Below are positions 58,057-64,000 of a stretch of DNA of 64,000 nt, piece after piece. Made by a program: the position numbers and the translations under genes. The DNA is from Betaproteobacteria bacterium (GTDB lineage Bacteria; Pseudomonadota; Gammaproteobacteria; Burkholderiales; Casimicrobiaceae): NCBI GenBank assembly GCA_029884335.1, contig JAOUIA010000007.1, positions 1 to 64,000 on the forward strand, given 5' to 3'. Numbering within the stretch: the first letter of the stretch is position 1; each line of letters begins with the position of its first letter. The notes under the pieces were generated by a model. It ran no database searches and was not told the DNA's origin. It saw only the letters and a program-made list of their open reading frames with translations.

Positions 58057-59016
58057 ATGACCGGCGCCGCCCCGGCGTTTCCCTCGCACGTCGCCGTGCT
58101 CGGCGCGGGCGCGGTCGGCTGCTACTACGGCGGCCTGCTAGCGCTCTCCGGCGCGCGCGTCACGCTGATCGGCCGGCCGGCACACGTCGACGCCATCACG
58201 CGCGACGGACTCGTGATCGTCCGCGACGGCGGCGAGACGCGCGTGCGCGTCGCGGCGACGACCGACGACGCCGCGGTGCGCGACGCCGACCTCGTGCTGT
58301 TCTGCGTCAAGTCGCAGGACACGGAAGCCGCGGCCCGTGCGATCGCCCCGCACCTTCGCGCCGAGGCGCGGCTGCTCGCGATGCAAAACGGCGTGGACAA
58401 CCCCGCGCGTTTGGCTGCCGCAGTGCCGCAGCCCGTGCACGCCGCCGTGGTGTACGTCGGCACGATCGTGGAGGGGCCGGGCCGCGTGCGCCACAGCGGC
58501 GGCGGGCGGCTGGTGATCGGCACGCCGCGCGAGGCGCGCGGACGCGGCGACGCGGCCGCCGACCTGGCGGCGATCGCCGCGGCCTTCGAGCGCGCCGGAG
58601 TTCCCTGCGCGGCGACCGACGACGTCGAGGCGGCGCTGTGGACGAAGCTCGTGGTCAACTGCGCATTCAACGCCGTGTCCGCGCTCGGGCGCTCGCGCTA
58701 CGGGCGCATGGCCGCCTCCCCGCCGGTGCGCGCCGTCATGGAGGACGCCGTGCGCGAGGCCGTCGCCGTCGCGCGCGCGGACGGCGTCAAGCTCGACCAG
58801 TCTGCGCTGATCGCCAACGTGTGGGACGTCGCGAAGGCGATGGCGGGGCAGCACTCGTCGACCGCGCAGGACGTGATGCGCGGCAGGCCGACCGAGATCG
58901 ACGCGCTCAACGGCTACGTCCTGCGGCGCGGGGAGGAGCTCGGCGTGGCCGTGCCGGTCAACCGAACGCTGCACGCGCTCGTGAAGCTGCTCGAGGCCGC
59001 GCCGGGCGCGCAGTAA
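58057..59016 (+). CDS. panE: 2-dehydropantoate 2-reductase
   Basis: NADPH-dependent enzyme (ApbA/PanE family) that reduces ketopantoate to pantoate for coenzyme A synthesis, or a relative acting on another 2-oxoacid. 319 residues. The dinucleotide motif is VLGAGAVGCYYGGLLA, the loop AMQNGVDNP follows, then the catalytic Lys region ALWTKLVVNCAFNAVSAL and the C-terminal HSSTAQDVMRGRPTEIDALNGYV, the family hallmark. ATG 58057 lies 10 bases after pdxH, suggesting one transcript. Several bacteria have paralogues, so panE is likely but not certain. Confidence 0.87.
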   Translation: MTGAAPAFPSHVAVLGAGAVGCYYGGLLALSGARVTLIGRPAHVDAITRDGLVIVRDGGETRVRVAATTDDAAVRDADLVLFCVKSQDTEAAARAIAPHLRAEARLLAMQNGVDNPARLAAAVPQPVHAAVVYVGTIVEGPGRVRHSGGGRLVIGTPREARGRGDAAADLAAIAAAFERAGVPCAATDDVEAALWTKLVVNCAFNAVSALGRSRYGRMAASPPVRAVMEDAVREAVAVARADGVKLDQSALIANVWDVAKAMAGQHSSTAQDVMRGRPTEIDALNGYVLRRGEELGVAVPVNRTLHALVKLLEAAPGAQ

Positions 59017-59022
59017 CTCCGC

Positions 59023-59772
59023 ATGCGAAGCCCCGTGCTCCTCCTTGCCGCTCTCGCCTGCGCGCTCGCGTGCGCGCCGGCCGCGCGCGCCGACCTGTGG
59101 GGCTACATCGACGCCGACGGCAAGGCGCACTTCGCCACCGAGCGGCTCGACGAGCGCTACCAGCTGTTCTACAAGGGGCCGACGAACCTCGACGCGCCGC
59201 CGCCGGCGCCGGTCGTGCCTCCGCCGGCCCTTCCGCCGCTCGAAGGCACGGCGGCGACCATCTTCGCCCGCGTCACCAACCACCCGAACGTCCAGCGTTT
59301 CGCGGCATTGATCGAGACCGAGGCGAAGCGCCACGGCCTCGACCCCGCGCTGGTGCGCGCGGTGGTCGCGGTGGAGTCCGCGTACGAGCCTGCCGCGGTC
59401 TCGGCGAAGGGCGCGGTCGGGCTGATGCAGGTGATTCCGGCCACCGCCGAGCGCTACGGGCTGACGGCCGACCGGCGCGCGAGCGTCGAGCAGAAGCTCA
59501 AGGATCCGGCGACGAACGTGCGCATAGGCGCGCGCCACCTCTCCGACCTGATCGAGCGCTTCGGGCAGGACCTGCGGCTCGCGCTCGCGGCCTACAACGC
59601 CGGCGAGGGCGCCGTCGAGCGCTACGCGCGCGCGATTCCCCCGTTTCCGGAGACGATCCAGTACGTCGCGCTGGTCGAGCAGTTCCGCGCGCTCTACACG
59701 CCTCCCCCGCCGCCGCCGCCGCCGCTCACGCGGCCGGAGCGCGTCACGATCCCGCGCGTGCGGGGCTCCTGA
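59023..59772 (+). CDS. Lytic transglycosylase (SLT domain) with N-terminal DUF4124
   Basis: Periplasmic peptidoglycan lytic transglycosylase, 249 residues. The signal peptide ends PAARAD; the first mature segment LWGYIDADGKAHFATERLDERYQLFYKG is the DUF4124-like unit. A Pro-rich linker leads to the SLT domain with catalytic Glu118 (AVVAVESAYEP), SAKGAVGLMQVIPATAERYG, and NVRIGARHLSDLIERFG with LALAAYNAGEGAV. A PPPPPPPPP run near the C-terminus is a flexible tail. It starts 7 bases after panE. Confidence 0.92.
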   Translation: MRSPVLLLAALACALACAPAARADLWGYIDADGKAHFATERLDERYQLFYKGPTNLDAPPPAPVVPPPALPPLEGTAATIFARVTNHPNVQRFAALIETEAKRHGLDPALVRAVVAVESAYEPAAVSAKGAVGLMQVIPATAERYGLTADRRASVEQKLKDPATNVRIGARHLSDLIERFGQDLRLALAAYNAGEGAVERYARAIPPFPETIQYVALVEQFRALYTPPPPPPPPLTRPERVTIPRVRGS

Positions 59773-59799
59773 CCATTCGCGGGTAGAATCGGCGGCGCC

Positions 59800-61200
59800 A
59801 TGGACGAGCGCGCCGCACTCGACGTCACCGCCGTCCGCGCCGTGGAGACGTCCGACCGCGCGCGCAGCCTGTGGGGGGACGCCGACCGCGCGTGGGCGAG
59901 CCGCGCCGCGGCCGAAGCGATCGGCGCGGACGCGTCGTCCGACGCGTTTCTCGCGCGCCGCGCGCGTTTCGCGCTGGAGCGTTTCGGCGAGCGCGTCAAG
60001 GCGATTCCGCGCGCCGTGCGCGCGCTGCGCTGGCGCCCGTGGGTGGGCCTCGCCGTCGTCGCCGCGGCGCTCGTCCTCGGCTTCCTGCTCGACCGCATCG
60101 GCGACTCCGGCCGCATCAACATCCTCGCCCCGCCGGTCCTCGGACTCGTCGCGTGGAACCTGGCCGTCTACGCGCTGCTGTTCGCCGGCATGGTGCTGCG
60201 CTACGGCGACGTCGCGCTGCCGGGGCCGCTCAAGCGCGCGATCGTCCGCGTCGCAGGCGGGTCGCTGAGGCCGCGCGGCGAATTGTCCGAAGCGCTGGGC
60301 GCGCTCGGCCGGGACTGGGCGAAGCTCGCCGCTCCGCTCTACTCCGCGCGTGCATCGCGCATCCTGCACCTCGCCGCCGCGCTGCTCGCGCTCGGCGTCA
60401 TCGCCGGGCTCTACGTGCGCGGCCTCGCCTACGAGTACCGCGCGTCGTGGGAGAGCACGTTCCTGTCCGCGGATACCGTGCACGCGATTGCCCGCTTCGC
60501 CTACGCCGCGGGTTCGGCGGTCACCGGCATCGCCGTGCCGGACGCAAAGGCGATCGCGGCGATCCGCGCTCCCGACGGCGAGAACGCCGCGCGCTGGCTG
60601 CACCTCATGGCCGCGAGCGTCGTCGTGCTGGTCGTCGTTCCGCGCCTCGGGCTGGCCGCGTTCTCCGGCGTGCTCGAGCGCCATCGCTCGCGCAACGTCC
60701 CGCTGCCGCTCGACGAGCCGTACTACCGCCGCCTGCTGCGCGGCTACCGCGGCGGCCCGGCGCGCGTGCGCGTGCTGCCGTACAGCTATACGCTGCCGGC
60801 CGAGGCGGCGAGCGGGCTCGAAGCGATCGTGGCGCGCAGCTTCGGCGGCAGCGCCGCGCTGCACGTGGCCGCGCCTGTCGAGTACGGCACCGAGGCGCTC
60901 GATCCGGGCGACGGACGCGGCGGCGCGACGTTCGTCGTGTTCAGCGGCGCGGCCACGCCCGAGCCGGAGCTGCACGGCCGGCTGCTGGCGCAGCTTGCGG
61001 GCAGCGATGCGATCGCGTTCGTCGACGAGAGCCCGCTCGTCGCGCAGGGCGCCGACGCGGCGCGGCTGGAGGCGCGGCGGACCGCGTGGCGCGAAGTCTG
61101 CGCGCACGCGCGGGTTCCCGTGGTGTTCGCGGACCTGCGTGCGCCGGACCTCGCGGCGGTCGAAGCGGCGCTCGACGACGCGCTGGGAGAAGCCGGATGA
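59800..61200 (+). CDS. DUF2868 family membrane protein
   Basis: 466 residues with four predicted transmembrane segments (WVGLAVVAAALVLGFLL, LGLVAWNLAVYALLFAGMVL, HLAAALLALGVIAGLYV, MAASVVVLVVVPRLGLAAF) and a long cytoplasmic C-terminal part. DUF2868 proteins are encoded directly before DUF3482 GTPases in many betaproteobacteria; function unknown. TAGAAT at 59784-59789 is a possible -10 box. The stop overlaps the GTPase start (ATGA). Confidence 0.85.
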   Translation: MDERAALDVTAVRAVETSDRARSLWGDADRAWASRAAAEAIGADASSDAFLARRARFALERFGERVKAIPRAVRALRWRPWVGLAVVAAALVLGFLLDRIGDSGRINILAPPVLGLVAWNLAVYALLFAGMVLRYGDVALPGPLKRAIVRVAGGSLRPRGELSEALGALGRDWAKLAAPLYSARASRILHLAAALLALGVIAGLYVRGLAYEYRASWESTFLSADTVHAIARFAYAAGSAVTGIAVPDAKAIAAIRAPDGENAARWLHLMAASVVVLVVVPRLGLAAFSGVLERHRSRNVPLPLDEPYYRRLLRGYRGGPARVRVLPYSYTLPAEAASGLEAIVARSFGGSAALHVAAPVEYGTEALDPGDGRGGATFVVFSGAATPEPELHGRLLAQLAGSDAIAFVDESPLVAQGADAARLEARRTAWREVCAHARVPVVFADLRAPDLAAVEAALDDALGEAG

Positions 61201-62681
61201 GCGGCGCGGCTGCCGCATCGATCGCGCTGTCGCTGATCTCGCACACGAACGCGGGCAAGACGACGCTCGCGCGCACGCTGCTCGGCCGCGACGTCGGCGA
61301 AGTGCGCGACGCCGCGCACGTGACCACCGAGGCGACCGCCTACCCGATGATCGCCACGCCGGAGGGCGACGCGCTGGTGCTGTGGGACACGCCGGGCTTC
61401 GGCGACAGCGCGCGGCTCGCGAAGCGCCTCGCACTGCAAGGCAACCCGATCGGCTGGTTCCTCTCCGAAGTGTGGGACCGCTTCCGCGACCGCGCGTTCT
61501 ACCTCTCGCAGCAGGCCGTGCGCAACGTGCGCGACCAGGCCGACGTCGTGCTCTACCTCGTCGCCGCCGCCGAGTCGCCGCGCGACGCCGGCTACCTCGA
61601 GCCCGAGATGCGCGTGCTCGAGTGGATCGGCAAGCCGGTGATCGTGCTGCTCAACCAGACCGGCCGGCCGCGGCCGCGCGACGAGGAACTCGCGGACGAG
61701 GCCCGTTGGCGGGAGGCGCTGGGCGATCGCGCATTCGTCAGGGCGGTCACCACGCTCGACGCGTTCGCCCGGTGCTGGGTGCAGGAGTTCGCGCTGCTCG
61801 ACCTCGTCGGCGACGCGCTGCCGGAGCCGCAAGGGCCTGCGTTTGCGCGGCTGGCGCGGGCGTGGCAGGCGCGCCGTCTCGGGCAGTTCGACGCCTCGAT
61901 GGCCGCGCTCGCCACCCCGATCGCGGACGCCGCGTGCGACCGCGAGGTGCTGCCCGACCCCGGCATGAAGGGCGCGCTGCGCGAGCTGGGCCGCAGCCTC
62001 GGGCTCGGCAAGGACGACGCCGAGGATGCGAAACGCCGGGCTTCCGAGGCGCTTGCGGCGCGGCTCGACGCCGGCATCCGCGCGAGCACCGACCGCGTCA
62101 TCTCACTCAACGAGCTCGAGGGGAGCGCCGCGCAGGACGTGCTCGCGCGCCTCGCCGCGGGAACGACCGCGTCGGCGCCGGTCAACGAGGGAAAGGCCGC
62201 GCTGATGGGCGGCATCGTTTCGGGCGCGCTCACCGGCCTGGCCGCCGACCTCGCTGCCGGCGGCCTCACGTTCGGCGCCGGAGTGCTCGCGGGCGCGGTG
62301 ATGGGCGCGCTGGGCGGCGCGGGCATCGCGCGCGGCATGAACGCAGTGCGCGGGCGATCCGGCATCGTCGTCCGCTGGGACGACGACGTGCTCACCGGCC
62401 TCGTGCGCTCGGCGCTGCTGCGCTATCTCGCGATCGCGCACTATGGCCGCGGCCGCGGCGGCTGGGTCGAGACCGAGTATCCGCCGTTCTGGCAGCCGCT
62501 GGTCGCCGAGATCGTCGACGAACGCATCGACGCGTTGCGCGAGGCATGGTCGGCGCGGACAGGCGACTGCGACCGCGAGGCGCTGGCGGCTCGCCTGACC
62601 GAGCTTCTGTCCGGCGCGGCGCGCGAGGCGCTCGACCGCCTCTACCCCGAAATCGCGGTCGGAGCGCCGTCCGAAAAGTAG
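61197..62681 (+). CDS. DUF3482 family GTPase
   Basis: 494 residues. N-terminal P-loop GTPase: G1 SHTNAGKTTLA, G3 LVLWDTPGFGDS, G4-like LLNQTGRP (in place of NKxD). The C-terminal DUF3482 half holds a Gly-rich hydrophobic pair GGIVSGALTGLAADLAAGGL and GAGVLAGAVMGALGGAGIA, likely membrane-inserting. Coupled with DUF2868 by ATGA overlap; together they look like a membrane protein with its GTPase partner. Its stop codon is the first part of a palindromic repeat. Confidence 0.88.
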   Translation: MSGAAAASIALSLISHTNAGKTTLARTLLGRDVGEVRDAAHVTTEATAYPMIATPEGDALVLWDTPGFGDSARLAKRLALQGNPIGWFLSEVWDRFRDRAFYLSQQAVRNVRDQADVVLYLVAAAESPRDAGYLEPEMRVLEWIGKPVIVLLNQTGRPRPRDEELADEARWREALGDRAFVRAVTTLDAFARCWVQEFALLDLVGDALPEPQGPAFARLARAWQARRLGQFDASMAALATPIADAACDREVLPDPGMKGALRELGRSLGLGKDDAEDAKRRASEALAARLDAGIRASTDRVISLNELEGSAAQDVLARLAAGTTASAPVNEGKAALMGGIVSGALTGLAADLAAGGLTFGAGVLAGAVMGALGGAGIARGMNAVRGRSGIVVRWDDDVLTGLVRSALLRYLAIAHYGRGRGGWVETEYPPFWQPLVAEIVDERIDALREAWSARTGDCDREALAARLTELLSGAAREALDRLYPEIAVGAPSEK

Positions 62682-62775
62682 GGTCAGACTCGACTTCCCC
62701 GCGGGCGGTATTGCGGCCCCGAGCCAGGCGCAGGAAAGTCGAGTCTGACCCTACTTTTCAAGTCTGACCCTACTT
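62677..62775. repeat. Palindromic repeat family B, copy between GTPase and GST genes
   Basis: AGTAGGGTCAGACTCGACTT is mirrored by AAGTCGAGTCTGACCCTACT about 80 bases later, with a further partial TCTGACCCTACTT next to it. The left arm includes the TAG stop of the GTPase; the right end touches the complement of the GST stop. Convergent genes are thus separated solely by the repeat, which can form a very stable hairpin for both transcripts. Confidence 0.85.
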
Positions 62776-63380
62776 CAGGTGGGGACCGTGCGCTTGGCCG
62801 ACTCGCGCTCGGAGAGGCGGGCGAACCAGCGCTCGAGCTTCGGCCGCCCGGGGCGCCAGGGGCGCGAGGCGAAGCGGAAGTCGAGGTAGCCCAGCGCCGC
62901 GACGAGCGCGATCTGGTCGATCTGGAACGCGGCGGGCAGCGCGTCGACCTCGCGCTCAAGGGCGTCGAGCGCATTGTCGATCTTGGCGGAGTGCCCGTCG
63001 ATCCACTCCTGCCAGCGCAGCGGCTCGGGTCGCGCCACGGTCTCGTAGCGCACGGCGAGCGCCGAGTCGAGCAGGCCGTCGACCAGCGCGTGGCGCCGCA
63101 GCACCTGCCAGCGCGCCTCGCCCGCCGGCGGGAACAGCGTACCGCCCGCCAGCGAGTCGAAGTACTCGCAGATCACGATCGAGTCGTACAGCTCGCTGCC
63201 GTCGTCGCGGATCAGCGTCGGGATCTTCATCAGCGGGTTGCGCGCCGCCATGTCGCGATTCGGCGCGGCGGGCGTGCCGCTCGCGGGCAGGAGCTCGATG
63301 CGGCTCGCCAGCCCGCACTCCCACGCCGTCATCAGCACCTTGCGGACGTAGGGCGAAGCCGTGGAGTGGTAGAGCTTCAT
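62775..63380 (-). CDS. Glutathione S-transferase family protein
   Basis: 201 residues. The thioredoxin-fold N-terminal domain contains MKLYHSTASPYVRKVLMTAWECG (SPYVRKV is the active-site stretch with Ser) and PTLIRDDGSELYDSIVICEYFD (the cis-Pro and glutathione gamma-Glu binding SxxI), then an all-helical domain. Typical of bacterial GSTs of the beta/theta-like groups. Start at ATG 63380; the next gene upstream on the same strand ends at 63426. Confidence 0.92.
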   Translation of the reverse strand: MKLYHSTASPYVRKVLMTAWECGLASRIELLPASGTPAAPNRDMAARNPLMKIPTLIRDDGSELYDSIVICEYFDSLAGGTLFPPAGEARWQVLRRHALVDGLLDSALAVRYETVARPEPLRWQEWIDGHSAKIDNALDALEREVDALPAAFQIDQIALVAALGYLDFRFASRPWRPGRPKLERWFARLSERESAKRTVPT

Positions 63381-63425
63381 GTCGTGGACCTTTGCTGGAG
63401 GTGAGCGGATTGTCGCACCAATCCG

Positions 63426-64000
63426 TCAGGCCGCCGACGGCGCCCGCCGCCACAGCACCCCGGCCGTCCCGCCGGCGATGAGCAGCATGCCGGCGATCGT
63501 CGCAAGCGTGATGCGCTCGCCGAGCAGCAACGCGCCCCACGCGATGCCGAACGCCGGGATCAGGAACGTCACGGTCATGGTGCGAGTCGGACCGATGTCG
63601 CGCATCAACCGGTAGTAGAGCAGGAACGCAACCGCGCTGCAAAGCAGCGCGAGCCCCAGCAGGTTCGCCAGGACCGCAGGCGTGACCGGTCCGGGCGGCG
63701 GCGCAAGCGGCACCAGCGGCAGGAGCACCAGTCCCGCGAAGAGCTGGCTCCACGCGGCGACCGCATAGGGCGACAGCGCTGCGCCGCGGCGCTTCAGCCA
63801 CACGCCGGTCCACGCGTAGCAGAACGTGGCGGCGAGGCACGCGGCGACGGCGAGCCAGCCTCCCACGGAGGCCTCGATGGCTCCGCCGCCGGTGACGAGA
63901 GCAACACCCGCCACACCGGCGGCGATGCCCCCGACCCTGCGCCCGTCGAGCGACTCGCCGAGCCAGCGCGCGGCGAGCAGCGCGGTGAACATCGGCGTCG
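63426..64000 (-). CDS. EamA/DMT family transporter (partial, 5' end beyond window)
   Basis: The C-terminal about 190 residues of a drug/metabolite-type transporter: MFTALLAARWLGESLDGRRVGGIAAGVAGVALV is the fourth-fifth helix region of the first EamA repeat, and FCYAWTGVWLKRRG to LLLGERITLATIAGMLLIAGGTAGVLW is the second repeat. The frame is open to the window edge and the Met at 63992 is internal, so the start lies outside. Transported compound unknown. Confidence 0.85.
   Translation of the reverse strand, partial: TPMFTALLAARWLGESLDGRRVGGIAAGVAGVALVTGGGAIEASVGGWLAVAACLAATFCYAWTGVWLKRRGAALSPYAVAAWSQLFAGLVLLPLVPLAPPPGPVTPAVLANLLGLALLCSAVAFLLYYRLMRDIGPTRTMTVTFLIPAFGIAWGALLLGERITLATIAGMLLIAGGTAGVLWRRAPSAA

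Noticed and set aside
58138-61434. 1098-codon open frame on the minus strand
   Set aside because: It is the antisense of panE, the transglycosylase and DUF2868 genes. Its translation is Arg/Ala/His-rich without any domain, as expected for antisense frames in 70% GC DNA.

Overview
The window is about 70% G+C chromosomal DNA with the gene content and order of a betaproteobacterium, most likely a Burkholderiales-type lineage. Pointers to this are the rpfE-like/recJ pair, the divergent bamD / rluD-pgeF cluster, the phaC-phaB / phaP / phaR / rimO block, several Burkholderiales-style GC-rich intergenic repeats and a short basic MAKPNYAF-type protein. No rRNA or tRNA gene was recognised. Every assignment is from reading sequence and translations; no database search was run.

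Layout. 1-10.3 kb holds housekeeping genes (rpfE-like, recJ, an SDR, a secreted unknown, a DinG-type helicase, bamD, rluD, pgeF, a ZIP transporter). 10.3-16.2 kb is the polyhydroxyalkanoate (PHA) block: synthase phaC, acetoacetyl-CoA reductase phaB, phasin phaP (reverse), regulator phaR, then rimO. Between phaB and phaP lie two copies of a hairpin-plus-terminator module with a CCTCCTCCTCCTGA loop, which look like tandem small RNAs carrying an anti-Shine-Dalgarno loop. 16.3-23 kb (mostly reverse) has rsgA, a possible 19-codon leader ORF, a pseudogene remnant, and an MCE/MlaE-type lipid ABC transporter with auxiliary lipoprotein. Two family-3 solute-binding proteins are divergently arranged at 22-24 kb. 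24-32.6 kb is a tightly overlapping purine operon: xdhA-xdhB-xdhC followed by the ATPase and two permeases of a BMP/nucleoside-type ABC transporter. A matching BMP-family binding protein sits alone at 56 kb.

33.5-38.15 kb is a chromosomal integron remnant. An integrase gene on the minus strand is cut off after its N-terminal core-binding domain. Facing away from it is an array of cassette genes (tautomerase, VOC protein, GNAT acetyltransferase, TerC-type membrane protein, alpha/beta hydrolase, a truncated ABC binding-protein N-terminus) separated by recognisable attC sites; a CDF-type cation transporter follows directly. Base composition is visibly lower in G+C here.

38.9-56 kb is an accessory-looking run of mostly single small genes on the plus strand: six GNAT acetyltransferases, VOC, SnoaL, SRPBCC, GFA, DUF1330, DUF3147 and DUF3592 proteins, a nitrilase, a nitronate monooxygenase and a D-2-hydroxyacid dehydrogenase. 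It includes a 267-bp MITE with IS630-like TA duplication, inserted between the ribosome-binding site and start codon of a SnoaL gene. 57-64 kb returns to conserved genes (pdxH, panE-like, a lytic transglycosylase, a DUF2868 / DUF3482-GTPase pair, a GST and a truncated EamA transporter at the window edge).

A recurring theme is invasion of genes by GC-rich palindromic repeats. One family is inserted in frame inside the DinG helicase and abuts the stop codons of three other genes. A second encodes the N-terminal extension of a permease. A third reaches the start codon of pdxH.
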